A stretch of DNA of 64,000 bases. Origin: Devosia oryzisoli (GTDB lineage Bacteria; Pseudomonadota; Alphaproteobacteria; Rhizobiales; Devosiaceae). The position numbers were made by a program, and so were the translations under genes. Of this stretch, positions 17,608 to 26,928 are shown in pieces. The notes under the pieces are model-generated. The model did not search any database and was not told the origin of the DNA. It worked only from the letters and a program-made list of their open reading frames with translations. Location of the stretch: positions 744,001 to 808,000 of the forward strand of contig NZ_JACYFU010000002.1 in assembly GCF_014837245.1 (NCBI RefSeq), read 5' to 3'. Within the stretch, counting starts at the first letter, position 1, and each line of letters opens with the position of its first letter.

Positions 17608-18492
17608 TCAGCCTTTCACTGCGCCGGCGGTGAGCCCGCTGACGATCTGGCGTTGGAAGAAGAGCACGAGAATGAAGAGCGGCACCGTAGCCGAGACCAC
17701 GGCCGCAACCGCGTACATGACATTGCCGGCTTCCTGGACCGAGCCGAGGAAGCTCGAAATCTTGGGCACCATGGTCTGGTTGTCGGCGCTCAGCAGCATG
17801 GCGGTCACGGCAAAATCGTTATAGCCGAGAAGGAAACTGAACAGTCCTGTGGTAACGACGCCCGGCCACATCACAGGCATGATGACCAGCCGAAAGGCTT
17901 GGAAGCGTGTGCAGCCATCGACCATGGCACTTTCATCGAGATCCTTGGGGATCGAGAGGAAAAAGGAATGCAGCATCCAGAGCGTGAACGGCTGATTGAT
18001 GGCAACGAGCACGATGATCGAGGTCGGCAACACCCCCCAGATATTGAGCTGGAAGAACGGCAGAAGGTAGCCCGAGACCAGCGTAATGTGCGGCATGGCG
18101 CGGAAGATCAGCGCCGCAATCAGGATCCAGAAAGCATAGTTGCGGCCGGATCGCGCCAGTGCATAGCCGCCAAGCGTACCGAAAGTTAGCGAGATGATCG
18201 TGACGAACAGCGTCACGACGATGGTGTTGCCCGCGGCGCGCCAGAAGTCACGGGTCACCCAGGCGCCATAATAGCCGTCACCGGTAAAGGCCGCGCCGGT
18301 CTGGCGGATGGTGTTGGTGCCGAACAGCGCGTTCCACCAGCTTTCGCGGGAGAAAAAATCGGCTTCGACCTTGAACGAGCCCCAGACGGTCCAGAGAAAG
18401 GGAAAAGCCGCCAGGATCACCCAGAATACGATGAAGCCGTAGATCAGAACGTTGAGACCGGCTGGGCGCTTGTGCGCAAGCGTTTCGGACAT
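17608..18492 (-). CDS. Sugar-type ABC permease, UgpE/MalG type
   Basis: 294 residues, six predicted membrane segments starting VLIYGFIVFWVILAAFPFLW. EAA loop is DLDESAMVDGCTRFQAFRLVIMPVMWPG. A longer than usual first periplasmic loop (residues about 40-90) holds the FFSRESWWNALFGTN segment. Six bases separate it from the ATPase gene. Confidence 0.92.
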   Translation of the reverse strand: MSETLAHKRPAGLNVLIYGFIVFWVILAAFPFLWTVWGSFKVEADFFSRESWWNALFGTNTIRQTGAAFTGDGYYGAWVTRDFWRAAGNTIVVTLFVTIISLTFGTLGGYALARSGRNYAFWILIAALIFRAMPHITLVSGYLLPFFQLNIWGVLPTSIIVLVAINQPFTLWMLHSFFLSIPKDLDESAMVDGCTRFQAFRLVIMPVMWPGVVTTGLFSFLLGYNDFAVTAMLLSADNQTMVPKISSFLGSVQEAGNVMYAVAAVVSATVPLFILVLFFQRQIVSGLTAGAVKG

Positions 18493-18495
18493 GGG

Positions 18496-19527
18496 TCATA
18501 CCACCTTGAGCTTGAATTCGCGCCAGGTGCGCACGAGGACCGGAGAGAGGAGAATGACGACACCGATGATGGTGAGAACCGAAGTCGCTCCGGCCGAGCC
18601 GAACTGCTGGGTATCGCCCGATAGGTCGTTGAAGATCAGCCAACTCAAGGACGTTGCATTGGCCTCCGCCGAGAAGCCGACGATCGGTTCGAAGACGCGG
18701 AAATTGTCCATCAATTGCACCAGCGCGACGAAGGTGGCGAGCGGCATCAGGTGGGGGACGATGACGTAGCGGATGCGCTCCCATCGACTGGCGCCATCGA
18801 TCATCGCGGACTCCAGCGTGTCGGCAGGCACCGTCTGCAGGCCGGCGTAGAAAACGACAAAGGAGAATGGTCCGTTGGTCCAGACGCCATAGAGCAGAAG
18901 AGCGATCCAGGTCAGGCCCGGCGAGGCGCGGAGCGACAGGGTGGGATCATTGAAGAGGTGCTGGATGGTGGCCCCGAGAATTCCATTGGGGCTCAGCATC
19001 CAATAGAGGATCAGCGACCCGACGAGCGGCGTGATAATCATCGGGAGCAGCGAGAAGAAGATGATGGGGCCCTTTGTCACCTTGGGCAAGGCATTGACCG
19101 CAAGGGCAATGCCAAAGCCCAGCGCCATGGCCAGCGGCGTCACCACGAAGCAGTAGACAAGGGTGAAGATCAGCCCCTTGTAGAAGGGCAGGTTGAGCAC
19201 GCGGTTCCAGATGTCGCCCAAGCCGCGATTGGTCTGCAAGATCACGCCGAGTTCGTCGAACGCCAGGTGCGCACGATTGAAGTAGGTGCCCAGCCCATTG
19301 AACTTGCCGAGCGGCTGCTCGGCCTGCAACTCTGCCGTAGCGGCAGCGTCGACCCGCAACTCGGTGCTGCAGCCACCGAAGGGCTGGCAATTTTCGACCT
19401 GCACCATGACCCGGTCATGCGCAACGTAGAGAGACTGGACGACCACGGACACGATCGGCAGGGCGATGAACAGCACCATGGCGATCAGCGAGGGCATCAC
19501 GAAAGCAAAGAATGTCTTGTGCGGCAC
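18496..19527 (-). CDS. Sugar-type ABC permease, UgpA/MalF type
   Basis: 343 residues from GTG 19527, chosen because GGGAGG lies five to six bases before it; upstream sequence to 19653 is hairpin DNA. The periplasmic loop after the first helix is long (about residues 35-110) and carries two cysteines (ENCQPFGGCSTE). EAA loop: TLESAMIDGASRWERIRYVIVPHL. Two to three bases from the next permease gene. Confidence 0.9.
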   Translation of the reverse strand: MPHKTFFAFVMPSLIAMVLFIALPIVSVVVQSLYVAHDRVMVQVENCQPFGGCSTELRVDAAATAELQAEQPLGKFNGLGTYFNRAHLAFDELGVILQTNRGLGDIWNRVLNLPFYKGLIFTLVYCFVVTPLAMALGFGIALAVNALPKVTKGPIIFFSLLPMIITPLVGSLILYWMLSPNGILGATIQHLFNDPTLSLRASPGLTWIALLLYGVWTNGPFSFVVFYAGLQTVPADTLESAMIDGASRWERIRYVIVPHLMPLATFVALVQLMDNFRVFEPIVGFSAEANATSLSWLIFNDLSGDTQQFGSAGATSVLTIIGVVILLSPVLVRTWREFKLKVV

Positions 19528-19626
19528 GCCTGCCTCCCGAACCCACCGGAATGAGTGAAGCTTGCAGGCCAACGCATTTTGCGCAAGTCGGCCCGATGAA
19601 CCCGCTCCGCAAATGCGAGCCGGGCG

Positions 19627-19650
19627 CCCCTCCCCGCTGACGGGGAGGGG
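19627..19650 (-). other. Hairpin between binding-protein and permease genes
   Basis: Perfect 10-bp stem CCCCTCCCCG / CGGGGAGGGG with a CTGA loop, in the 144-base gap after the binding-protein stop. No T-run follows. Such hairpins commonly protect the upstream mRNA or partly stop polymerase, giving more binding protein than permease. Confidence 0.65.
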
Positions 19651-19671
19651 CATCTACGCCAGAGAGGCGCC

Positions 19672-20910
19672 TTACTGCAGGAAGCCAGCCTGCTTGGCCG
19701 CCACATCGTAGGCCGCCTTGACGTCGGCCAGGGCCTGTTCGGCATCTTCCGACCCGGCCATGAATTCGGCCAGTTCTGTCGACAGCGCCGTGTGCAGAAG
19801 GCCCATATAGGGCTGCATCGGATAGGGACGAGCGCCGGCGTTGGCGTTGTCGATGACGCCGACAGCGGCCGGGCCGGGCTCATAGCCCTTGATCAGCCAG
19901 GTGGCTACGTCCTTGTGTGCCATCATCATGTCCGGGCTGATGCCATGCATCATCGCCTGGAACGAGGCCTCGGCGTCTTCATCCGAGATGTTCTTGGCGA
20001 TAGTAAAGCCATCCCACCAGAGGGCCGCAGCCGGTACCGTGCCGCCGCCGATGGTCGGGGCCGCGGCCAGGACCGTGTTTTCCACGACGCCATCGGCAGC
20101 GCCCTCGTCATCGAGAATGGCGCCCGCCAGAGAGCCCCACTCGTTCATGATGGCGACGTTGCCGGCTTCGTATTCCTTCTGGATTTCGTTGGCGTCGAAG
20201 GTGAGGTAGTCGGGATCCATGTACTGCGTCATGGCACGCATGACCTCGAGCACCTTCAAGCCGTTCTCGTTGTCGATGGCCAGTTCGGCACTCCCAGGCG
20301 CGAAGAATTCGGCGCCGGTACCGAGATAGTCATTGACGAATTCTGCGGCGAGGTCCCAGCCGGGCTTCACGGAAGCAGCCAGCGGATACTCCATGATGCC
20401 GGCATCCTTGATCGCCTTGGCAGCAGCCAGCACATCGTCATAGGATTTCGGCGGTTGGACGCCAGCCTTTTCGAGAACGTCCTTGCGATAGAAGAGGTGC
20501 TGTCCGTTGCCCATGAAGGCGATGGCCATGACCTTGCCGTCGATCTTGACCAACTGGCTAGGCTGCAGGTCCTGGCCATACTTGGCGACGAGATCATCGA
20601 GCGGACGGATCAGGTCGTCATTCATCAACGGCACGATCGAGTTGTTGGCCACCATGGCAACGGTATATTCGGCCGGATTGATGGTCAGCGCCGGCACCTG
20701 AATGTTCTTGTGTTCTGCCGTCGCATTGGCGGTCACCTTGACGGTGTCGCTGGCGCACTCCTCGGCGGTGGTGTTGATCGTCCGAAGCGCTTCGAAATCG
20801 TTGCTCAGGATGCGGACCGAGCCGGCCGAAATGCCGCACTCGGCATAAGCGGCGCCTGCACCCAAGCCCAGAGCGGCGGCAGAGACCGCCAGCATTAGAA
20901 CGTGCTTCAT
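19672..20910 (-). CDS. ABC transporter substrate-binding protein, sugar type
   Basis: 412 residues; signal peptide MKHVLMLAVSAAALGLGAGAAYA, cleavage before ECGIS. Family-1 solute-binding fold with KSYDDVLAAAKAIKDAG, NEWGSLAGAI and ALWWDGFTIAKN segments. Two N-terminal cysteines (ECGISAG, EECASD) could form a disulfide. AGGAGA precedes ATG 20910. First gene of the unit controlled by the tandem operators D and E. Ligand unknown. Confidence 0.92.
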   Translation of the reverse strand: MKHVLMLAVSAAALGLGAGAAYAECGISAGSVRILSNDFEALRTINTTAEECASDTVKVTANATAEHKNIQVPALTINPAEYTVAMVANNSIVPLMNDDLIRPLDDLVAKYGQDLQPSQLVKIDGKVMAIAFMGNGQHLFYRKDVLEKAGVQPPKSYDDVLAAAKAIKDAGIMEYPLAASVKPGWDLAAEFVNDYLGTGAEFFAPGSAELAIDNENGLKVLEVMRAMTQYMDPDYLTFDANEIQKEYEAGNVAIMNEWGSLAGAILDDEGAADGVVENTVLAAAPTIGGGTVPAAALWWDGFTIAKNISDEDAEASFQAMMHGISPDMMMAHKDVATWLIKGYEPGPAAVGVIDNANAGARPYPMQPYMGLLHTALSTELAEFMAGSEDAEQALADVKAAYDVAAKQAGFLQ

Positions 20911-20995
20911 TGTTTCTCCTGACCGGACGCTAAGCATCCGCCTTTTGTCGAGCGACCCTGCCGGCGCCGCATACTCCCCGAGGCGTCCCCGCCTT

Positions 20996-21034
20996 CTGCA
21001 TTCGTATGCAATCACGTTTTGCATACGAATGCAA
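20996..21034. promoter_or_regulatory. Tandem LacI-type operators, sites D and E
   Basis: CTGCATTCGTATGCAA (20996-21011) and TTGCATACGAATGCAA (21019-21034), each one or two changes from the shared palindrome. Their starts are 23 bases apart, about two helical turns, so two repressor dimers can bind on the same DNA face. They precede the binding-protein gene of the importer-amidase unit. Confidence 0.8.
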
Positions 21035-21205
21035 CGCCCCGTGGTTCGTGTTTCGGCGCACCTCGGTAGACTTCGAGATTAGGAGTCAAAGGGTCCCATA
21101 GCTGGTGGCGTAAGAAATTCCACGGCCACCTGGAAATGGGTTTGCGCTCATCGGGCTGCTAGCGGATCAGTGGTTCAGCAACACCGACACTCGGCACTAC
21201 AGGGG

Positions 21206-22267
21206 TCAGTTGGCGCTCAGACGCACCCCTGTTTCGGCATCGAAGACATACGTGCGCTCCAACGGCGCCGATACCGAAAGCCGATTGCCAGCAAAAATGT
21301 CTTCGTCGCTCGAGACGAGCACCATCGTCTGGTGACCGGCCAGGTCGAGCGTTACGAAGGTCTGCCCTCCAGTCGGTTCGACGAAGGTCACTTCCCCTTC
21401 CATGGCGCCATCGCCGGAGGCGAAATGTTCGGGCCGCACGCCCACGACCACTTTATGCCCGTCGACTAGTTGCCGCTCGGCGACGAACGGGAAGCGCAAG
21501 CCGTTGGTGGCCTGAGCCGCGCCACCGGCAATGGTTGCCTCAAAAAAATTCATGGCGGGAGAGCCGATGAAACCAGCGACAAAGAGGTTTGCGGGCCTTC
21601 GATATAGCTCCATCGGTGAGCCTTCCTGCTGGATGACACCTCGATTGAGAACCACGACGCGATCGGCCAGAGTCATCGCTTCGACCTGGTCGTGCGTGAC
21701 GTAGATGGAGGTGACGCCGACCTTCTTATGCAACGCCTTGATCTCGCCGCGCATCTGCACGCGTAGCTTGGCATCAAGGTTGGAAAGTGGCTCGTCGAAC
21801 AGGAAAACTGCCGGCGCCCGCACCACGGCACGCCCCATCGCCACGCGCTGCCGCTGTCCTCCTGACAGCTGGCTCGGTTTGCGGTCCAGCAGGGGCTCGA
21901 GCTCAAGCATGCGCGCCGCTTCCTGGACGCGCGTTTCGATTTCCGCCTTGGACTTTCCGGACAGCTCGAGGTTGAACGCCATGTTCTGGTAGACGGTCAT
22001 GTGCGGGTAGAGCGCGTAGGACTGGAACACCATGGCGATATTGCGTTCACGCGGGGTCAGCTCGTTGACCACCTTTTCGCCGATGAGGATGTCGCCGTCG
22101 GTGATGTCTTCAAGCCCCGCGACCATGCGCAAAATAGTGGACTTGCCACAGCCGGAGGGACCAACCAGCGCCACGAACTCTCCGTCAGCCACCGTCAGGT
22201 TGATGCCTTTGATCACCGAGACAGCACCGTAGTTCTTGGCGATGTTGCGCAATTCGAGACCAGACAT
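21206..22267 (-). CDS. ABC transporter ATP-binding protein, UgpC/MalK type
   Basis: 353 residues from ATG 22267; the frame is open much further upstream (to 22954), but that is the shadow of the permease gene. Walker [11 protein letters not shown], signature [14 protein letters not shown], Walker [16 protein letters not shown]-loop [10 protein letters not shown], MalK-type C-terminal domain ([23 protein letters not shown]). Last gene of the second sugar importer operon. The 171 bases before its end, up to the tandem operators, show no feature. Confidence 0.93.
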   Translation of the reverse strand: MSGLELRNIAKNYGAVSVIKGINLTVADGEFVALVGPSGCGKSTILRMVAGLEDITDGDILIGEKVVNELTPRERNIAMVFQSYALYPHMTVYQNMAFNLELSGKSKAEIETRVQEAARMLELEPLLDRKPSQLSGGQRQRVAMGRAVVRAPAVFLFDEPLSNLDAKLRVQMRGEIKALHKKVGVTSIYVTHDQVEAMTLADRVVVLNRGVIQQEGSPMELYRRPANLFVAGFIGSPAMNFFEATIAGGAAQATNGLRFPFVAERQLVDGHKVVVGVRPEHFASGDGAMEGEVTFVEPTGGQTFVTLDLAGHQTMVLVSSDEDIFAGNRLSVSAPLERTYVFDAETGVRLSAN

Positions 22268-22278
22268 GGCAGGTCCTC

Positions 22279-23151
22279 CTACTTGACGGCGCCGGCGGTG
22301 AGACCGGCGATTATGTGTTTCTGCGCGGCAAAGAAGACGATGACCGTGGGCAGGATGGTGAGAGTGATGAAGGCGAGGATCAGCTGCCAGTCGGTCGAAA
22401 ATTCGCCTCGATAGACCATGATGCCCAAGGGCCAGGGGTACTTGCTCTCCGAGTTGAGCATGATCAACGGCAGGATGTAGCTGTTCCAGCTGCCCACGAA
22501 GGAAATGATGCCGACCGTGGCGATGATCGGACGGCTCAATGGCAGGGTGATGCGCCAGAAGAAGCGGATATAGCCCGCGCCATCGACGAAGGCAGCATCG
22601 AACAATTCGCTGGGCAGGTTGCGGAAGAAATTGCGGAACAGGAGGATGCTCATGCCGAGCCCGAAGGCGACCTGCGGGAGCACCACCCCCCAATAGGTGT
22701 CGAGGAGGCCCAGGTCGCGGATGCGGATGAAGAGCGGCAGGATGGCGGTGGCCGCGGGAAACATCAGTCCGATCAGGAAGTAGTTGAGCAGGAAGCCCGA
22801 GCCGAAGAACTTGACGTGCGCGAAGGTGAAGGCCGCCATCGCCGAAAAGGCGAGTGTCAGGAAGACCGTGAGCCCCGCGATAAGGAGCGAATTGCCCATC
22901 TGCAGCCAATAGCGTTGGCTGAAGAGGATATCGCCGTAGTTGGACCATTGCCACTGCGAGGGCAGGCCGAACGGATTGCCGCGCAATTCACCCAGCGTCT
23001 TGAAGCCGCCCAGCGCTGTTGTCAGCAGGGGAATGACGATGATGGCTGCCAGGATCGTGAGGCTGACGTAGAGGTAGACGCGGGTCGGCAGGCGTTCGGC
23101 GCGACCCGACGGCGCGGTTGCAGCATCAATGGGAGCGGCGCTGTCAGTCAT
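22279..23151 (-). CDS. Sugar-type ABC permease, MalG type
   Basis: 290 residues, six membrane segments beginning [28 protein letters not shown] loop [26 protein letters not shown]. It overlaps the next-upstream permease by eight bases and lies 11 bases before the ATPase gene. Confidence 0.93.
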   Translation of the reverse strand: MTDSAAPIDAATAPSGRAERLPTRVYLYVSLTILAAIIVIPLLTTALGGFKTLGELRGNPFGLPSQWQWSNYGDILFSQRYWLQMGNSLLIAGLTVFLTLAFSAMAAFTFAHVKFFGSGFLLNYFLIGLMFPAATAILPLFIRIRDLGLLDTYWGVVLPQVAFGLGMSILLFRNFFRNLPSELFDAAFVDGAGYIRFFWRITLPLSRPIIATVGIISFVGSWNSYILPLIMLNSESKYPWPLGIMVYRGEFSTDWQLILAFITLTILPTVIVFFAAQKHIIAGLTAGAVK

Positions 23152-24082
23152 TTTTCATGAATATCCGCTTGTAGCTGAAGGCCAGGACGACGCAGATCAC
23201 GAACAAGACCACGCCGACAGCAGAGCCGAAGCCAACCTGCATGCGCATAACGCCGAAGCTGTAGAGGAAGGTGACGAGCGTCTGGGTGGAGTTGGAAGGA
23301 CCGCCACCGGTCAGTGGCATGATCATATCGAACAGTTGAAGCGAGCCGATGACAGCAAAGAAGACCGATAAGCGCACGGTGGAGCCGAGCATGGGCAGCG
23401 TCACGCGGTAGAATTTCTGCCAACCGGTCGCGCCGTCGATGTCGGCGGCCTCGAGCACGCTCTTGTCGACGCCCTGCAGACCCGCCACGAACAGCATCAT
23501 GTGGAAGCCGAAGTACTTCCAAACGATCACGCCCAGGACAGCATAGAACGCCACCTGCTTGTCGGCCAACCAGAACGGCGCGTTCATGCCGAAGGCATTG
23601 AAGATCCCGGCGACCAGGCCGAACTGTCCGTCATAGACGAAGCGCCAGATCATCCCGGCTGCCACGTCCGCCAACACATAGGGCAGGAAGAAGAGGAGCC
23701 GGAAGGCGACCGCGCCCTTGATCCGGTGGGTCACCATGGTGGCGATCCAGAGGGCCAGCGGGATCTGGATGAGAATGGACACGGCAATGATGAGGCCGTT
23801 ATTGATCAGTGCCTGACGGAAGGCTCCGTTGCGGAAAATGATCTCGTAGTTCTTGGTGCCGATCCATTCGGTCGGCAGGCCATAGCCGTTCCAGTTGTAG
23901 AAGGAATACCAGGCCGCCTCGCCCATGGGCAGGATGACAAAGACTGTGAAGACGAGCAATGCCGGCGGCAGGAAAAGAACCAGGACCGGCAACGTGCCGC
24001 GCACCCGGTTGCTCTTGCGGCGCACGTGCCGCGCCGACGTTGCCCGGACGGGGACATCATCAATGGTACTGGTCTGGCTCAT
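23144..24082 (-). CDS. Sugar-type ABC permease, MalF type
   Basis: 312 residues from ATG 24082, with a basic N terminus (RHVRRKSNRVRG) and first helix VLVLFLPPALLVFTVFVILP. EAA loop KSVLEAADIDGATGWQKFYRVTLPML. Partners the next permease, whose start it overlaps by eight bases. Confidence 0.93.
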   Translation of the reverse strand: MSQTSTIDDVPVRATSARHVRRKSNRVRGTLPVLVLFLPPALLVFTVFVILPMGEAAWYSFYNWNGYGLPTEWIGTKNYEIIFRNGAFRQALINNGLIIAVSILIQIPLALWIATMVTHRIKGAVAFRLLFFLPYVLADVAAGMIWRFVYDGQFGLVAGIFNAFGMNAPFWLADKQVAFYAVLGVIVWKYFGFHMMLFVAGLQGVDKSVLEAADIDGATGWQKFYRVTLPMLGSTVRLSVFFAVIGSLQLFDMIMPLTGGGPSNSTQTLVTFLYSFGVMRMQVGFGSAVGVVLFVICVVLAFSYKRIFMKND

Positions 24083-24112
24083 GATGAACCTCTGAATAGG
24101 GGCCAGCCAAGG

Positions 24113-24140
24113 ACGCCGCGCCCCTTGAAGGGCGCGGCGT
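24113..24140 (-). other. Hairpin between binding-protein and permease genes
   Basis: Perfect 11-bp stem ACGCCGCGCCC / GGGCGCGGCGT in the 66-base gap behind the binding-protein stop codon, without a following T-run on the minus strand. Same position and form as the hairpins at 19627 and 54195. Confidence 0.65.
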
Positions 24141-24148
24141 TGCAAGTC

Positions 24149-25444
24149 TTACATCTCGAGGGAGAAGGCGTCCTCGATCTGCTGCAGCGCATCCTCGGGC
24201 GCAATCTGCCCGGCCGCGAGTTCCACCGACATGTCGTTGACGACGCGACCCACGTTCGGCCCCAGATCCTGGTCGAGATAGTTCTGGTGCCAGGTGGCCT
24301 TGGCCATCTGCTCGGCCGCGGCCTTCATTGTCGGATCCTTGACACCGGAGTCTGATCCAATGGTCGTCGGCAACACCGCATTGCGCTCGGCGACCTTGGC
24401 CATGTTCTCCTGGTTGGTGAAGTACTTGAGGAAGTCGATCGTTTCGGGCGGCGCGTTGGTCGTGACGACCCACCCATTGAGGCCGCCGAAGTCGTCCGTC
24501 ACAAGACCCGGGGCGCCTTCGATGACGGGGAACGGGAACCGGCCGATGTTTTCCTGAGCAAGGCCGACGCCATCAGTGGCCGCGCCCTTCTGGATCGTGG
24601 GGGTTGCGGTGTTTTCGAAGCCGAGGATGATGGCAGCGCGGCCATCGGCGAAGGTGGCCATCGTGTCGGGCCAGGTGGCACCGAGCCAACCTTCCTGGAA
24701 TGGCTCCAATTCGCCGAGCTTGATCAACTCCTGGCTGGCCTTGACGAAGCCTTCGCCCGTGAAGCCGTCACCGTTCTTGGCCGCGTTGAAGGCATCTTGA
24801 CCGAGTTCACGCATTGCGAGGTAGGACCAGTAGAAGTGGATCGGCCACTTGTCACCACCGCCACCGGCGATCGGGGTGATACCGGCATCCTTGAGCTTCT
24901 GCACGGCGGCCAGGAAATCGTCCCAGGTGGTGATCGTCGAGGCGTCGACGCCAGCCTGATCGAACAGTTCCTTGTTGTAGAAGAAGGAGACAACGCCCGA
25001 CTGCACGGGGGCAGCCCAGACCTTCCCGTCGATGCTCAGACCATCCACGGCGGCCTTGGCGATCGAATTGCGCCAGGCACCATTATCGGCATCCATGGCT
25101 TCGGTGATGTCGCGAATGGCGCCGGTTTCCGATTGCGCCTTCAGGACCCCGCCGCCCCATGTGTAGAACATGGAGGGAGCCTCACTGGACTGCAGGAGGG
25201 TCGGCAACTTGGCCTTGAACGCTTCGTTCTCGAGGAACTGGAACTCGATCTTGACGTCCGGATGTTCGGCCTCGTAGGCCGACGCGATCTCCTGCCAAGT
25301 CCCGAGGCGATCCGGATTGGTCTCAAGGTGAAGCCACTTGATCACCGATTCCGCCGAAGCCGCAGAGGCGCCTGCGAACAGGGCTGCCGTGCTCAAGGCA
25401 ATGAGAAACCGATGCCGCGCCAGGCGGCCCAGGTGCATATTCAT
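24149..25444 (-). CDS. ABC transporter substrate-binding protein, sugar type
   Basis: 431 residues from ATG 25444 (GGGAGGAAATC ahead). Signal peptide HRFLIALSTAALFAGASAASA. Family-1 solute-binding protein with VIKWLHLETNPDRLGTWQEIASAYEA at the mature N terminus and a WDDFLAAVQKLKDAGITPIAGG core. First gene of the importer divergent from the ROK regulator, so its sugar is probably the ROK ligand or a relative of it. Confidence 0.92.
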   Translation of the reverse strand: MNMHLGRLARHRFLIALSTAALFAGASAASAESVIKWLHLETNPDRLGTWQEIASAYEAEHPDVKIEFQFLENEAFKAKLPTLLQSSEAPSMFYTWGGGVLKAQSETGAIRDITEAMDADNGAWRNSIAKAAVDGLSIDGKVWAAPVQSGVVSFFYNKELFDQAGVDASTITTWDDFLAAVQKLKDAGITPIAGGGGDKWPIHFYWSYLAMRELGQDAFNAAKNGDGFTGEGFVKASQELIKLGELEPFQEGWLGATWPDTMATFADGRAAIILGFENTATPTIQKGAATDGVGLAQENIGRFPFPVIEGAPGLVTDDFGGLNGWVVTTNAPPETIDFLKYFTNQENMAKVAERNAVLPTTIGSDSGVKDPTMKAAAEQMAKATWHQNYLDQDLGPNVGRVVNDMSVELAAGQIAPEDALQQIEDAFSLEM

Positions 25445-25460
25445 GATTTCCTCCCACACC

Positions 25461-25510
25461 GGACATATTTGTCCTGATTGCGTATTAAGTACGTCCGGAT
25501 GATGTACGTC
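25461..25510. promoter_or_regulatory. Candidate ROK operator region
   Basis: In the 197-base gap between the divergent importer and ROK genes are an inverted repeat GGACATATTTGTCC (25461-25474, five-bp arms) and a direct repeat GTACGTC at 25489 and 25504, spaced 15 bases. Position and symmetry suggest regulator binding; which element is used cannot be told. Confidence 0.35.
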
Positions 25511-25641
25511 TGTCAAGCTCCATCTCGTCGAATGCGCAGAAAGTTGAGACGGCGCCTTGTCCTTGGTGCCACATTTGTGCGAAGTGGCAAGGTAATTAAT
25601 CCGGCATAAGAAATAATAGCCGAGGAGGAGCAGGGCGGCCG

Positions 25642-26877
25642 ATGAAGACGGCAGACCCGGAATTGATGCGGGCGATCAATCGCTTCCACGTGCTGGATAC
25701 CATTCGGCGCGCTGGGGCGATCTCGCGCGTGGAGATTGGTGAGTACACGCAGCTTTCTGCCACGACGATTTCTGCCATCACCGGTGCCCTTATCGAAGAC
25801 GAGTTGATCACGCCCCACCACGAGGGAGATCTGCGCAGCAGTGGTACCGGACGCGGTCGGCCGCGCGTCAAGCTGACGCTGAACGCCGGCGCAGCACGTG
25901 TCGTGGGGGCCAAGATCGCAACAAACGGCCTCGCCTTCGTGGTGAGTGACTTCGAGGGCCAGCCTCTGGCGGAACTGAAACTGCCCCTCCGAGCGGACCG
26001 GCTGGCGCTTGCTGTGCTAGCCGATCTCGTGGAGGACGGAGTTCGTCGATGTGTCCACGACGCCGGGCTGACGCTAGGAGAAATCAACTCCGTGGCGCTG
26101 GCTCTGCCCGGCGTCATCGAGCACGGTTCGGGCCGCGTCCGGTCCAGCCCGATCTTCCGGGACACCGACGTGCAGCTCACTGAGACGATCGGACAACGCC
26201 TGGGTGTTCCCACCATCGCGGAAAGCGATGCCAATGCGGTTGCACTTGGCGAGCATTGGTTCGGGCGCGCCCGCGACTGCGACGACTTCCTCGTCGTAGC
26301 GGTAGAAAACGGCCTTGGCCTTGCCGTGATGCATGGGGGGCAGTTGTTCCGTGGTGCACGCGAACTCAGCCTTGATCTGGGGCAGATGATGCTCGGCGGC
26401 CAGGACGGGTCCTACCATCGCCTGCTGGACCTGGCAGGAGACGATGCCATCCTGTGTGGCGGACAGGGCGACATCCGGCTACGGGAGGCGGTGCACCTTG
26501 GGCGTCCCATGACGCATGTGCGCCGGTTGATCGAACAGGGCAACCCGGACTTGGCGCAGGCCGTGCACCGGGCGGGAGAAGCACTGGGCATTGCCATTGC
26601 GAACCTTGTAGGCCTGTTCGCTCCGCCTCGTGTCATCCTGGCCGGCGCCAACCTGGCGCTGGGACCACATCTGCTTGACCCGCTTCGTACTTCGTTCGAC
26701 CGGTCGGTTACGCCCTCTCTACGCGAGATCAGCGAGATCATCATTGACGAAGCCGGCGACGAACTCTGGGCCCGCGGCGCAGCGGCCGTAGCGCTGGGCG
26801 AGCTCTACGGATCTCCGTGGGGATCGACCGGTCCGGCCCTTCGCACCATGACCGGCCTTGCCCGCGCAGGCGAGTGA
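25642..26877 (+). CDS. ROK family transcriptional regulator
   Basis: 411 residues. N-terminal winged helix (RVEIGEYTQLSATTISAITGALIEDELI), then the ROK sugar-kinase-like domain with TGRGRPRVKLTLN, ALPGVIEHGSGRVRSSPIF and ANAVALGEHWFG. The ROK zinc motif (GH...CxCGxxGCxE) is absent: GH reads GQ and no cysteine cluster follows in GQMMLGGQDGSYHRLLD. It therefore probably folds without the structural zinc seen in Mlc and NagC. Divergent from the importer and 51 bases before the ThuA-like gene. Confidence 0.9.
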   Translation: MKTADPELMRAINRFHVLDTIRRAGAISRVEIGEYTQLSATTISAITGALIEDELITPHHEGDLRSSGTGRGRPRVKLTLNAGAARVVGAKIATNGLAFVVSDFEGQPLAELKLPLRADRLALAVLADLVEDGVRRCVHDAGLTLGEINSVALALPGVIEHGSGRVRSSPIFRDTDVQLTETIGQRLGVPTIAESDANAVALGEHWFGRARDCDDFLVVAVENGLGLAVMHGGQLFRGARELSLDLGQMMLGGQDGSYHRLLDLAGDDAILCGGQGDIRLREAVHLGRPMTHVRRLIEQGNPDLAQAVHRAGEALGIAIANLVGLFAPPRVILAGANLALGPHLLDPLRTSFDRSVTPSLREISEIIIDEAGDELWARGAAAVALGELYGSPWGSTGPALRTMTGLARAGE

Positions 26878-26928
26878 GGCTTCCGTACTGCCCGGTCCCG
26901 GGCCTGAAGCAAAAAGAAGGAGAACGCA

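Noticed and set aside
16264..18189. 641-codon open frame opposite the UgpC-like ATPase
   Set aside because: Its residues are His/Asp-rich reversals of the ABC motifs; no ribosome site or family match.
22279..22954. N-terminal extension of the second UgpC-like ATPase
   Set aside because: The frame is open but is only the shadow of the permease gene; the ABC domain starts at ATG 22267.
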